Shown: positions 24,421 to 32,432 of the stretch, in pieces | Layout: every line of letters begins with the position of its first letter | How positions within the stretch are numbered: the first letter of the stretch is position 1 | Origin: an uncultured Acetatifactor sp. | GTDB taxonomy: Bacteria > Bacillota > Clostridia > Lachnospirales > Lachnospiraceae | DNA length: 36,789 nt | Assembly (NCBI GenBank): GCA_910588225.1 | Contig: CAJUQT010000044.1 | Coordinates: forward strand, 1-36,789 | Direction of reading: 5' to 3' | Notes under the pieces: model-generated | Database searches by the model: none | The model's input: only the letters and a program-made list of their open reading frames with translations | Told to the model about the DNA's origin: nothing | Program-made: the position numbers and the translations under genes

Positions 24421-24514
24421 GGATGCTATCTACCATCAGGATTTGACGGATATGGCAGATTTGCTTGTAAAGATGATTATGGAAACCGGACAGGAATATG
24501 AAGAGGAACAATAA
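24359..24514 (+). CDS. Small acidic protein, 51 aa, unknown function
   Basis: Short ORF that starts inside the 3' end of folC, in another frame, and whose TAA stop overlaps the ATG of the next gene (TAATG). An AAGGAG site (24343-24348) lies 10 nt before its ATG. The protein begins MINFEEELKKFQPSLEVED and ends in an acidic run (QEYEEEQ); it has no membrane segment. The tight overlap at both ends argues for a real, translationally coupled gene. I do not recognise a family. A helical protein is likely, as it is rich in Glu, Leu and Met. Confidence 0.65.
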   Translation: MINFEEELKKFQPSLEVEDAEDAIYHQDLTDMADLLVKMIMETGQEYEEEQ

Positions 24515-25923
24515 TGTTTTGTTATAATTGCGGATGTCATTTATCGGAGCATGATTTTTGTACCTCCTGCGGAGCGGATGTTTCTCTGTATAAGAAGGTG
24601 ATTCGTGTTTCCAATATGTATTATAATGAAGGGCTGGAGAAAGCCGGTGTCAGAGATTTATCCGGTGCCATTGTCAGTCTGCGTCAGAGTCTGAAATTTA
24701 ATAAAGATAACATTAAAGCCCGCAATCTGCTGGGACTGGTTTATTATGAAATGGGCGAGGTGGTGACTGCTTTAAGCCAATGGGTTATCAGCAAGAACAT
24801 GCAGCCGGAAAAAAATATTGCGGATGAATATATAGACAGACTGCAGTCCAACTCCGGCAGGCTGGATTCCATCAATCAGACCATCAAAAAATATAACAGA
24901 GCACTGGCGCAATGCAACCAGGGTAATAAAGACCTGGCGGTAATCCAATTGAAAAAGGTTTTGTCCCTGAATCCCCGGTTTATCCATGCGAGACAGTTGC
25001 TTGCGCTGCTGTATATGGAGCGGGAGGAATGGGAACGTGCGGAAAGAGAACTGCGAAGATGCATGGAGATTGACAGGAATAATCTCCAGACCATGCGTTA
25101 TCTCAAAGAGGTGGAACAGACCCTGATACCGGAGGAGGGCGAGAAGCCGGTTACAAAACGTAAAAAAGAAGAGGCTGTCAGGTATCAGAGCGAAAACGAG
25201 CTTATAATCCAGCCGCTGAACGTGAAAGAACCCGGACGCAGCGGGGTAGCCACCGTATTGAATCTGGCCATCGGCCTGGTGATAGGACTGGCAGTGATGT
25301 ATTTTCTGGTAATGCCGGCGGCACAGTCCAAAGCGAGAAACGAAGCCCAGGAGACCATTACAAAAATCAGCAACGAGTCGGATGCCAAAACGGTTCGTAT
25401 TCAGGAGCTGGAAGGTCAGGTAGCCGGCCTGGAGGGAGATATCTCTTCTCTGAATCAGCAGATTGATGCATTTGTGGGAGAGGACGGAACGCTGCAGAAC
25501 ATGGAGGGACTGCTGCATGCCGCCGCATCGTATCTGAAAGAAGAGGACATTGTAACCGTGGCTGCAGATCTGGAAACCGTTTCAGGGAAAGTGGACATGG
25601 AACAGATGACGGAGGGATTTCAGGATCTGTATGGGGCAGTTCTGGGGAAAATCGGACCGGAGCTTGCAACGCAATACTATAATACGGGAAATGATGCATA
25701 TCGCGCGGGCAATTATCCCGAGGCCATAGATGCGCTTGTTAAGGCTGTAAATTATGATGCTGCCAATGTGGAGGCATTGTATCTTCTGGCACAGTCCTAC
25801 AATCAGAACGGAAATGCAGCGGAGGCCATCGCTGCCTATGACAAGGTAATCGAACTATTCCCCGGAACCCAGAGGGCCAGGAGTTCTCAGCAGGCAAGAG
25901 ACAGGCTGGCTGCGGGAAATTAA
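24514..25923 (+). CDS. Zinc-ribbon and TPR-repeat membrane protein
   Basis: Protein of 469 aa. The N-terminus is a zinc ribbon: CYNCG (residues 3-7) and CTSCG (15-19 region). TPR helices follow (about 30-205; VSLRQSLKFNKDNIKARNLLGLVYYEMGE and VIQLKKVLSLNPRFIHARQLLALLYMEREEWERAERELRRCMEI). A single membrane helix (about 246-268) separates this cytoplasmic half from an outside coiled coil (about 275-325) and a second TPR pair near the C-terminus (YYNTGNDAYRAGNYPEAIDALVKAVNY). It is probably a scaffold bridging both faces of the membrane; the partners are unknown. It is coupled to the small ORF before it and followed by a terminator. Confidence 0.8.
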   Translation: MFCYNCGCHLSEHDFCTSCGADVSLYKKVIRVSNMYYNEGLEKAGVRDLSGAIVSLRQSLKFNKDNIKARNLLGLVYYEMGEVVTALSQWVISKNMQPEKNIADEYIDRLQSNSGRLDSINQTIKKYNRALAQCNQGNKDLAVIQLKKVLSLNPRFIHARQLLALLYMEREEWERAERELRRCMEIDRNNLQTMRYLKEVEQTLIPEEGEKPVTKRKKEEAVRYQSENELIIQPLNVKEPGRSGVATVLNLAIGLVIGLAVMYFLVMPAAQSKARNEAQETITKISNESDAKTVRIQELEGQVAGLEGDISSLNQQIDAFVGEDGTLQNMEGLLHAAASYLKEEDIVTVAADLETVSGKVDMEQMTEGFQDLYGAVLGKIGPELATQYYNTGNDAYRAGNYPEAIDALVKAVNYDAANVEALYLLAQSYNQNGNAAEAIAAYDKVIELFPGTQRARSSQQARDRLAAGN

Positions 25924-26005
25924 GACAGGATGGTTGTCTGTAATCCGCTTTTTGTATGATGCCCGGGGAGACTACAGTCAGACAATATAGAATAAAGTAC
26001 AAAAG

Positions 26006-26041
26006 AGGAGAATCTGCGTTGGCGGCGGGTTCTCCTTTTTT
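26006..26041 (+). terminator. Rho-independent terminator before spoIIAA
   Basis: AGGAGAA (26006-26012) pairs with TTCTCCT (26030-26036), loop of 17 nt, then TTTTT. It ends the valS-folC-TPR unit 34 nt before spoIIAA. I found no convincing spoIIA promoter between 25924 and 26074; Spo0A or sigma-H sites would be expected. Confidence 0.75.
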
Positions 26042-26074
26042 GGTGGGCAGAACTTGAAAGGAGGTACCAAATAT

Positions 26075-26398
26075 ATGCAACAGATTACAACAGGAGATTT
26101 TCAGGTCATTGATAACTGCCTTATGATTCGGCTGCCGGAAGAGATTGACCATCACGGTGCGGGAATTATCTGCGAAAATGCGGATAAATACCTGCTCAGA
26201 GAGGACGTGGGCAACGTTGTGTTTGACTTTGAGAACACAAGATTTATGGACTCTTCCGGCATCGGACTTATCATGGGACGCTATCGAAAGATATCCTGCT
26301 TCGGAGGCAGAGTTTATGCCATTCATGTGGACAGGCAGATACAGAAAATCTTCAGATTGTCAGGATTAAATAAAATTGTGGAGGTACTGGAATCATGA
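26075..26398 (+). CDS. spoIIAA: Anti-sigma F factor antagonist SpoIIAA
   Basis: STAS-domain protein of 107 aa that releases sigma F from SpoIIAB in the forespore. The phosphorylated serine lies in FMDSSGIGLIMGRY (Ser60/Ser61; the second aligns with Ser58 of Bacillus). The start at 26075 has a perfect AAAGGAGG 10 nt upstream; the frame is open back to 26054 but without a better site. The stop overlaps the spoIIAB ATG by 4 nt, as in other sporulators. Confidence 0.95.
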   Translation: MQQITTGDFQVIDNCLMIRLPEEIDHHGAGIICENADKYLLREDVGNVVFDFENTRFMDSSGIGLIMGRYRKISCFGGRVYAIHVDRQIQKIFRLSGLNKIVEVLES

Positions 26399-26895
26399 GA
26401 AACGAAATGGAGCTTATTTTTGATGCGGTTTCGGATAATGAAGGATTTGCCCGGATGGCGGTAGCGGCTTTTATCACGAATCTGAATCCTACTCTGGAAG
26501 AGATGGCGGACATCAAAACGGCTGTATCGGAAGCGGTCACCAATTCCATCATCCATGGCTATGAGAACCTGTATGGCTACGGAAAAAGCGGTTCGACACG
26601 CGCCGGACAGGAGATACATCAGGGAAAAGTGCGGGTGCACTGTATGCTGGAAAATGAAGTGTTACATATTGAAATTACTGATACGGGAAAAGGAATCGAA
26701 AATGTGGAGCAGGCCATGGAACCCCTGTTTACTACCAGACCGGATTTGGAACGGTCAGGGATGGGATTTGCCTTTATGGAAGCGTTTATGGATGAGCTGG
26801 AAGTGGACAGCGTACCGGGAAAGGGAACCACTGTCCGCATGGCGAAAAAAATAGGAGTCGGAAGCTGGATAGCGCAGGAAGAAATAATAAGTTAA
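26395..26895 (+). CDS. spoIIAB: Anti-sigma F factor and serine kinase SpoIIAB
   Basis: GHKL-fold protein kinase that binds sigma F and phosphorylates SpoIIAA; 166 aa. The N box VSEAVTNSIIHGYEN and the G boxes ITDTGKGIENV and LERSGMGFAFMEAFMDELEVDS are all present. Compared with the ~146-aa Bacillus protein there is a 16-18 residue insertion after HGYEN (GYGKSGSTRAGQEIHQGK), rich in Gly, Ser and charged residues, between the N box and the following beta strand. It is expected to be a surface loop. Coupled to spoIIAA by overlap; sigF starts 19 nt after its stop. Confidence 0.95.
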   Translation: MRNEMELIFDAVSDNEGFARMAVAAFITNLNPTLEEMADIKTAVSEAVTNSIIHGYENLYGYGKSGSTRAGQEIHQGKVRVHCMLENEVLHIEITDTGKGIENVEQAMEPLFTTRPDLERSGMGFAFMEAFMDELEVDSVPGKGTTVRMAKKIGVGSWIAQEEIIS

Positions 26896-26914
26896 CTGGT
26901 CGAAAGGGTAATGT

Positions 26915-27682
26915 ATGGAAGAGACATCAGTACTGATTGCGAGATCACAGGCAGGAGAAAGCAGTGCAAGAGAAGTACTGATAGAGAACAATCTGGGACT
27001 GGTACGCCATATTGTGAAACGCTTTGCAGGCAGAGGATATGATCTGGAGGATTTGTTCCAGATAGGCGTTATCGGACTGATGAAAGCGATTGACAAATTT
27101 GATCTGTCCTTGGGGCTGAAATTTTCTACTTATGCAGTCCCCATGATTACAGGGGAGATCAAAAGGTTTCTGCGGGACGACGGACCGGTGAAAGTATCCA
27201 GAACCATTAAGGAAAACGGCTTGAAGGTACGGCTTGCCAGACAGCGGCTGCAGGGCGAAGAGGGCCGGGAGCCGACGCTTCAGGAGATCGCGGAGGCCAC
27301 AGGGTTATCGGCGGAAGACGTGGTGCTGGCCATGGAGGCAGCCATTGAAGTGGAATCTATTTATGCCGCGGTATATCAGGATGACGGCAGCGAGGTCTAT
27401 CTGGTGGACAAGGTTGTTCGGGAAAAAGCAGGCGCAGTGGGCAGAAGTGTGGCAGGAGGATGCGACGGAGGGGATGCGGAGAAAGAGGAACTCCTGAATC
27501 ATATTCTGCTGAAACAACTCCTGGACAGTCTGACGCCGGCAGATCGGGAGCTGATCTGTATGAGATATTTTCAGAACAAAACCCAGATGGAGATTGCTGC
27601 CAGGCTGGGGGTAAGCCAGGTCCAGGTCAGCCGCATGGAAAAAAAGATTTTGCTGAACCTGCGGGAAAAAGCGATAAAATAG
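26915..27682 (+). CDS. sigF: RNA polymerase sporulation sigma factor SigF
   Basis: Forespore-specific sigma factor, 255 aa. Region 2 shows NNLGLVRHIVKRFAGRGYDLEDLFQIGVIGLMKAIDKFD and LKFSTYAVPMITGEIKRFLRDD; region 3 is short; region 4 has ADRELICMRYFQNKTQMEIAARLGVSQVQVSRMEKKIL. A glycine-rich stretch (AGAVGRSVAGGCDGGDAEKEE) is found between regions 3 and 4. Position after spoIIAA-spoIIAB distinguishes it from sigma G, which it resembles. A terminator follows immediately, so the operon holds three genes; spoVA does not follow directly. Confidence 0.95.
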   Translation: MEETSVLIARSQAGESSAREVLIENNLGLVRHIVKRFAGRGYDLEDLFQIGVIGLMKAIDKFDLSLGLKFSTYAVPMITGEIKRFLRDDGPVKVSRTIKENGLKVRLARQRLQGEEGREPTLQEIAEATGLSAEDVVLAMEAAIEVESIYAAVYQDDGSEVYLVDKVVREKAGAVGRSVAGGCDGGDAEKEELLNHILLKQLLDSLTPADRELICMRYFQNKTQMEIAARLGVSQVQVSRMEKKILLNLREKAIK

Positions 27683-27684
27683 GG

Positions 27685-27730
27685 AAAAGTTGAGCTGTAT
27701 GGCGGAATTATCCAGATAGCTTAACTTTTT
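27685..27730 (+). terminator. Rho-independent terminator of the spoIIA operon
   Basis: AAAAGTTGAGCT (27685-27696) pairs with AGCTTAACTTTT (27718-27729), one G-U pair; the T-run continues after it. Confidence 0.85.
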
Positions 27731-27760
27731 ATAAAATACAAAAATGTTCTTTTCATCTAA

Positions 27761-27776
27761 AGTAAATTCGTTTACT
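27761..27776. promoter_or_regulatory. Short palindrome upstream of the GH25 gene
   Basis: AGTAAA-TTCG-TTTACT, a 6-bp stem with a TTCG loop, overlapping a -10-like TACTAT (27773-27778). It could be an operator or a small mRNA 5' hairpin; the -35 is weak. Confidence 0.3.
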
Positions 27777-27823
27777 ATAGATATGTCGGTGGGTGAAATG
27801 AATTGCTGTTGAGGGAGAAAAGA

Positions 27824-29041
27824 ATGGAAGATAACAGAATGGAAGATAAAAGGAATACGGCGGCTTTAAATGAGAGGAATGCGGTAAAGTCCCGGGGCAG
27901 AAAACGAAGGAGAAACAGGGCGGTGGCCATGTTCATATGCCTGACAGTTATGGTGGCTGTTATGTACGGTACAGTGACTTTATGTATGTGGATTGCTGAT
28001 AAAATGAAGGAACCTTCCCCGGTTTCCGGAAATGCGGAGGGCAGCCGGGGAGGAAGCGGAAGTTCAAATGACGGCGTGGAGAAGATCGGCCTGGATGAGA
28101 ATGGCAATGTGGTAGATGCTGATGGTAATGTGATCGGCGTGCTGTCCGATGCCATGGTGTACTCGCAGGCGGAAATGGAAGCGCAGGTGACGGGGGCCAG
28201 GGAGCAGGCGACTGCCGATGTGCTGGAAGGAATCCGGACAAAACTGAATGACGGAGATTCCATAATGGAGACGCTGCGCCCGCTGTATCCCGATGATCTG
28301 ATTGTATACAGCGGCGGCCAGTACCATTTTGTACCCATTAACCGCAGCCTGAAACAAAGTCAGCTGGACGAGACATGTCTCAATGTGCTGGAATCCGGAG
28401 AATACCAGTACATACAGGATGGCCAGGTGATTTCCCATAAAGGTATCGACGTATCCAAACACCAGGGAACCATCGACTGGCAGATGGTGGCCCAGGATGG
28501 TGTGGAATTCGCATTTATCAGAGTTGGCTTCAGAGGATATGAAACGGGAAAGCTGGTTGAGGATGAGTTTTTCGAGGCCAATATTACCGGGGCCATTGCG
28601 GCGGGGATAAAGGTAGGCGTTTACTTCTACAGCCAGGCTGTGGACGAGACAGAGGTCCGGGAGGAAGCAGAGTTTGTGCTGGAGAAAATTGCACCTTATA
28701 AGATTGACTGTCCTGTGGTATTTGACGTGGAAAAGGCTGCCGGGAATGGACGGATGAACGGGATAACCGTGGAGGAGAGAACCGGATTGACCCAATTGTT
28801 CTGCACAATCATTGAAAATGCAGGCTACAGGCCCATGATTTATTATAATATGGAGATGGGAGCACTGATGCTGGGACTGGAGGCTCTGGAAGATTATGAT
28901 AAATGGTTTGCGGCATACTCCGACAGATTCTACTATCCCTATGCGTATAAAATCTGGCAGTATTCTCAGAACGGTACGGTTCAGGGAATTAATGGGGATG
29001 TAGATTTGAACATCAGCTTTGGTCCTCCGTGGGAAGAGTAA
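27824..29041 (+). CDS. GH25 lysozyme-family membrane-anchored protein
   Basis: Predicted muramidase of glycoside hydrolase family 25, 405 aa. A basic start (RGRKRRRNR) and one membrane helix (about 35-57) suggest a type II anchor, followed by a Gly/Ser-rich linker and an uncharacterised segment (about 80-205). The catalytic domain fills the C-terminal ~200 residues: GIDVSKHQGTIDWQMVAQDGVEFAFIRVGFRG, GVYFYSQAVDETEVREEA, CPVVFDVEKAAG with the catalytic Asp-x-Glu, and KIWQYSQNGTVQGINGDVDLNIS. The start at 27824 has GAGGGAG upstream; a TTG at 27803 is in frame but has no good site. It lies between spoIIA and spoVA genes, so a sporulation or cell-wall role is possible, but no sporulation promoter was found. 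Confidence 0.9.
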   Translation: MEDNRMEDKRNTAALNERNAVKSRGRKRRRNRAVAMFICLTVMVAVMYGTVTLCMWIADKMKEPSPVSGNAEGSRGGSGSSNDGVEKIGLDENGNVVDADGNVIGVLSDAMVYSQAEMEAQVTGAREQATADVLEGIRTKLNDGDSIMETLRPLYPDDLIVYSGGQYHFVPINRSLKQSQLDETCLNVLESGEYQYIQDGQVISHKGIDVSKHQGTIDWQMVAQDGVEFAFIRVGFRGYETGKLVEDEFFEANITGAIAAGIKVGVYFYSQAVDETEVREEAEFVLEKIAPYKIDCPVVFDVEKAAGNGRMNGITVEERTGLTQLFCTIIENAGYRPMIYYNMEMGALMLGLEALEDYDKWFAAYSDRFYYPYAYKIWQYSQNGTVQGINGDVDLNISFGPPWEE

Positions 29042-29095
29042 AGCTGTAGTACGGACTGTCACAATGTGTGAGACATAAGCAGATAACGTATGGAG

Positions 29096-29130
29096 AACCC
29101 TGCGGCAGGCTTGAACTGCGGCAGGGTTTT
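29096..29130 (+). terminator. Rho-independent terminator after the GH25 gene
   Basis: AACCCTGC (29096-29103) and GCAGGGTT (29121-29128) form the stem, then TT. Confidence 0.75.
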
Positions 29131-29218
29131 ATGATAAAATAATCTGAAATCATTTCATTATGGCACACAGCGGCCGGATGAGGAAAAGCTGTCCCGGTGA
29201 CAGCGGAACGGAGGAAGG

Positions 29219-30316
29219 ATGAACGGAGAAAGAATGAATGAGAAAAAGCGTCCCCTGTTTTATGCGAAGGCATCTGTGGAGACCATGATGCGCAGATTTA
29301 AAGCGGAGGATTTGCCTCCCAGAGGACGGTTTCACTATCATCAGGGCGTTTTCCTGTCAGGAGTTTACAAGACTTACCAGGCCTGCGGAGACGAACGCTA
29401 TTTTCAATATGTAAAGGACTGGGTTGACTCCTGTATCGACGAAAACGGGGAGATTCTGGATTGTGACAGGACCCAGTTAGACGATCTGCAGCCGGGTATC
29501 CTGCTGTACCCTTTGCTGGACAGGACAGGGGATCTCAGATACAAAAAGGCATTGGATATGATTCTGCCGGTTATCCGGAACTTCCCCCGAAACGCAGTGG
29601 GCGGGTTCTGGCATAAACACCGTTATCCGGATCAGATGTGGCTGGACGGGCTATACATGGCAGGGCCTGTGACTGCAGAATACGGAAAACGCTTTCATGT
29701 GCCGGAAGACCTGGATTTGGTGGCACAGCAGGCGCTGTTGATGGAAGAGCGGACCAAGGATCCGGAGACTGGTCTGCTGTATCATGCATGGGACTGCTCC
29801 GGAAAGGTGGAGTGGGCGGATCCGGATACTGGACTTTCTCCGGAATTCTGGGGCAGGAGTATCGGCTGGGTGCCTGTGGCCGTGCTGGATGATCTGGACT
29901 TTCTGCCGGAGACGCATCCTGCCCGGGGAGAACTGCGGCGTCTGGTAAAAGAGCTTCTGGAGTCCGTATGCAGATACCAGTCCCGGGAGGGCAGATGGTA
30001 TCAGGTGGTGGATAAGGGGGAGGCGGAGGGAAACTGGCTGGAAACCTCCTGTTCCTGTCTCTTTGCGGCGGCCATCTGCAAGGCTGTGCGCCGGGGAATT
30101 CTGCCGGAAGAGTATCTGGCCTGTGCCAGGAAGGGGTATGAGGGCGTCATTCAATCCCTGGAGTGGGAAGGCGAGGACCTGCTGGTGGGAGGCGTCTGTA
30201 TCGGTACGGGTGTGGGAAATTACGAGCATTACATAAACAGACCCACATCTGTCAATGACCTTCACGGAGTGGGCGCTTTCCTGATTATGTGTACCGAGTG
30301 TGAGAAGACTTTTTAA
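29219..30316 (+). CDS. Glycoside hydrolase family 88/105 (unsaturated glycuronyl hydrolase-like)
   Basis: Cytoplasmic (alpha/alpha)6-barrel protein, 365 aa, similar to unsaturated rhamnogalacturonyl hydrolases (YteR/YesR, GH105). Recognisable segments are FHYHQGVFLSGVYKTY, DQMWLDGLYMAGP with the likely catalytic Asp, LYHAWD, FWGRSIGWVPVAVLDDLDFLPE, and ETSCSCLFAAAICKA near the end. These enzymes cleave the unsaturated uronic acid from oligosaccharides left by polysaccharide lyases. Start is uncertain: ATG 29219 directly follows GGAGGAAGG, ATG 29234 (MNEKKRPLF) follows CGGAGAAAG. No lyase or transporter is adjacent. Confidence 0.85.
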   Translation: MNGERMNEKKRPLFYAKASVETMMRRFKAEDLPPRGRFHYHQGVFLSGVYKTYQACGDERYFQYVKDWVDSCIDENGEILDCDRTQLDDLQPGILLYPLLDRTGDLRYKKALDMILPVIRNFPRNAVGGFWHKHRYPDQMWLDGLYMAGPVTAEYGKRFHVPEDLDLVAQQALLMEERTKDPETGLLYHAWDCSGKVEWADPDTGLSPEFWGRSIGWVPVAVLDDLDFLPETHPARGELRRLVKELLESVCRYQSREGRWYQVVDKGEAEGNWLETSCSCLFAAAICKAVRRGILPEEYLACARKGYEGVIQSLEWEGEDLLVGGVCIGTGVGNYEHYINRPTSVNDLHGVGAFLIMCTECEKTF

Positions 30317-30321
30317 AACAA

Positions 30322-30348
30322 GTATAAATTTTGAAATTCCGCATCATA
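30322..30348 (+). promoter_or_regulatory. Possible sigma-G/F-type promoter of the spoVA genes
   Basis: GTATA (30322-30326) and CATCATA (30342-30348), 15 nt apart, resemble the -35 and -10 elements of forespore sigma factors. The location, 38 nt before spoVAB, agrees with sigma-G control of spoVA in other sporulators; the spacer length was not verified against a lineage-specific model. Confidence 0.4.
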
Positions 30349-30385
30349 ATAATCAGTAAACTTGTAAAGGCGGCTGAGAGTTACG

Positions 30386-30862
30386 ATGCGGATTTTTTTT
30401 ATGGTATTGGCGGGGGCAAGCTATGGGCTGCTGGCGGCGGCAGGAGTATTCACTGTCCTGGCGGCAGTGGGACTGGTTCCCCGCTTTGCAGGCAGGACGC
30501 ACACATCTAAATACGTTATACTGTATGAGGAAATGGTAATATTCGGTACACTGACAGGCTGTGTGCTCAGTGTTTTTTCACGATACTGTCAGTTTGGAGC
30601 ATGGTGGCAGCATCGCTTTCCGCAATATATGACGGCCATCCAGGGAATCGGGCTGTTCTGCCAGGCTGTTTTCGGCTTTTTTGCCGGGATGTTTATCGGG
30701 TGTCTGGCGCTTGCCATTGCGGAAATGCTGGACAGCATCCCCATTCTGACCAGGCGGATTTCCTTCCGACATGGGCTGGGACTTGTCATCCTCGGCATGG
30801 CGACGGGAAAGCTATGCGGTTCGCTGCTCTATTTTCTGACGGAGCTGCACCGAACGGCATAG
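30386..30862 (+). CDS. spoVAB: Stage V sporulation protein AB
   Basis: Membrane protein of 158 aa, part of the SpoVA apparatus in the spore inner membrane that moves dipicolinic acid in and out. About four to five helices are seen. Diagnostic segments are VLAAVGLVPRFAGRTHT, FFAGMFIGCLALAIAEMLDSIPILTRRI and MATGKLCGSLLYFL, which match the Bacillus SpoVAB pattern closely. The ribosome binding site (GAGAG) is modest. It stands before spoVAA, the reverse of the AA-AB order in B. subtilis. Confidence 0.9.
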   Translation: MRIFFMVLAGASYGLLAAAGVFTVLAAVGLVPRFAGRTHTSKYVILYEEMVIFGTLTGCVLSVFSRYCQFGAWWQHRFPQYMTAIQGIGLFCQAVFGFFAGMFIGCLALAIAEMLDSIPILTRRISFRHGLGLVILGMATGKLCGSLLYFLTELHRTA

Positions 30863-30940
30863 AGGAGAGAACGTTGCGGAATGCCGGAGGCAGCGATGGA
30901 AAAAGGAGAAGTGACGGCAACTGCGTGAAAGGAGAAAACG

Positions 30941-31630
30941 GTGGCAAATGCAAAAGTATATTTGAAATGTGACAGAAATGTGGAAGTACAGACAGAGGAT
31001 GTATTTATGTCGGATGTGGGCTCGCTGCGCTGTGCAGATTCTGTGACAGCAGCAAAACTGAAGTCGCTGAAAGTACATCATTTCGGCAGAGAAGACAGTA
31101 AACGCTGTGTCATCAGTACATTGAAGCTGGTAGAACTGATGGAAGATACCTGCCCTGATATCAGCGTGCAGATTGTGGGTGAACCGGATGTGCTGGTGGA
31201 ATGGATCAGTGTGGACAGGCATAAGGGCTGGCAGCAGTGGCTGAAATGTGCACTGGTGTGTCTGGTCAGTTTTTTCGGCACAGCTTTTACCATCATGGCC
31301 TATCACAACGATGTGGGGATTAACGATGTGTTCACGGAAATCTACAAAATGGTGATGAATCGGGAACCACAGGGACTGAATACGCTGGAGATATCCTATT
31401 CCATTGGACTGGCTGCAGGCATCATCATTTTCTTTAACCATGTGGGAGGCAGAAGGCTGACGAAAGATCCGACGCCTATCGAGGTGGCAATGCGCAATTA
31501 TGAGGAAGATGTGGATAAGGCTCTGATCGCCACGGCCGGGCGGGAAGGGAAAGAAGAGGATGCTTCCTCTGTTTCTCTGGTACCGGGGGTACAGAGACAG
31601 GCAAATCCCAGGAAAAACGGAAGAAATTAA
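30941..31630 (+). CDS. spoVAA: Stage V sporulation protein AA
   Basis: Protein of 229 aa with a soluble N-terminal part (about 1-95) and two membrane helices. The C-terminal half has the family pattern: FTIMAYHNDVGINDVFTEIYKMV, LEISYSIGLAAGIIIFFNHVGGRRLTKDPTPIEVAMRNYEEDVD. The start codon is GTG, with AAAGGAG (30928-30934) at 6-nt spacing. It belongs to the dipicolinic acid channel complex. The short tail after residue 210 (GREGKEEDASS) is charged and probably disordered. Gap to spoVAC about 118 nt. Confidence 0.9.
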   Translation: MANAKVYLKCDRNVEVQTEDVFMSDVGSLRCADSVTAAKLKSLKVHHFGREDSKRCVISTLKLVELMEDTCPDISVQIVGEPDVLVEWISVDRHKGWQQWLKCALVCLVSFFGTAFTIMAYHNDVGINDVFTEIYKMVMNREPQGLNTLEISYSIGLAAGIIIFFNHVGGRRLTKDPTPIEVAMRNYEEDVDKALIATAGREGKEEDASSVSLVPGVQRQANPRKNGRN

Positions 31631-31748
31631 GCGTATAATATGGATTTTCTATGAATGAAATACATTTTTGGTGTAAAAAATAATATACCGGATACATGTT
31701 GTATGGAAATTTTTTCGGCAGGTACACGAAATGTACACGGAGGTATCA

Positions 31749-32225
31749 ATGATGGAAGAGACAGACCAGGATAAAAAACAGAAACAGGAACAATATGAGC
31801 AGTATGTGAAGTCGGTGACACCCACCCACAATCTGGGGCTTCAAATGCTGAAGGCATTTGTCACCGGAGGCATCATCTGCTGCATCGGACAGTTTATTCT
31901 GAATTATGCAGGAAGCCTGGGTCTGGACAAACAGACCGCAGGCAGCTGGTGTTCCCTGATTCTGGTATTGCTGTCGGTAATACTGACAGGATTCAATATA
32001 TATCCCAAAATTGTGAAGTGGGGCGGCGCCGGGGCGCTGGTGCCCATCACAGGCTTCGCCAATTCTGTGGCGGCCCCGGCCATTGAGTATAAGGCGGAGG
32101 GGCAGGTCTTCGGCATCGGGTGTAAGATTTTCACCATCGCCGGGCCGGTGATTCTGTATGGGATATTTGCCAGCTGGGTGCTGGGGGTGATTTACTGGAT
32201 AGGGAAGTGTTTTGGGGTATTTTGA
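31749..32225 (+). CDS. spoVAC: Stage V sporulation protein AC
   Basis: Membrane protein of 158 aa and a core part of the SpoVA channel (mechanosensitive in Bacillus). Segments HNLGLQMLKAFVTGGIICCIGQFIL, LLSVILTGFNIYPKIVKWGGAGALVPITGFANSVAAPAIEYKAEG and GPVILYGIFASWVLGVIYW are diagnostic. The protein is complete. The start is 31749 or 31752, both after a CGGAGG site (31738-31743); the ATG at 31731 lies before this site. spoVAD does not follow; instead a terminator and AT-rich DNA begin after the stop. Confidence 0.93.
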   Translation: MMEETDQDKKQKQEQYEQYVKSVTPTHNLGLQMLKAFVTGGIICCIGQFILNYAGSLGLDKQTAGSWCSLILVLLSVILTGFNIYPKIVKWGGAGALVPITGFANSVAAPAIEYKAEGQVFGIGCKIFTIAGPVILYGIFASWVLGVIYWIGKCFGVF

Positions 32226-32268
32226 GGGAAGTCACAGAAGAGATATAAAAGCAGAGATTGTATTATGG

Positions 32269-32307
32269 GCAGGGTAGCGAATGAAATCATTTGTTAGCCT
32301 GCTTTTT
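32269..32307 (+). terminator. Rho-independent terminator after spoVAC
   Basis: A long stem, left arm from GCAGGGTAGC (32269) and right arm ending TTAGCCTGC (32302), 15-16 pairs with G-U pairs and one mismatch, then TTTTT (32303-32307). The rest of 32226-32516 holds only the XRE remnant and operator-like repeats. Confidence 0.7.
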
Positions 32308-32336
32308 ATTGTGCTTTTATTGTTTTCGATTATAAT

Positions 32337-32432
32337 ATGGATATAAAATATACGATTGCGAACATGGGAAAAGAAAAGCATATCGGCATGGAAACGCTGA
32401 CAGAAATTTGTGACGCTCAACTAAGCGTTTAG
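32337..32432 (+). pseudogene. Possible remnant of an XRE-family regulator
   Basis: The frame reads ...TIANMGKEKHIGMETLTEICDA and then runs into unrelated codons and a stop. The segment resembles the C-terminal part of small XRE-type regulators of mobile elements (a lysine/glycine loop followed by METLTEICDALNC-like helix). There is no start with a ribosome binding site and no N-terminal half. Short, so only suggestive. Confidence 0.3.

Noticed and set aside
25924..26074. Spo0A box or sigma-H promoter of the spoIIA operon
   Set aside because: I looked for TTGTCGAA-like and AGGA/GAAT-like elements and found none that were convincing.
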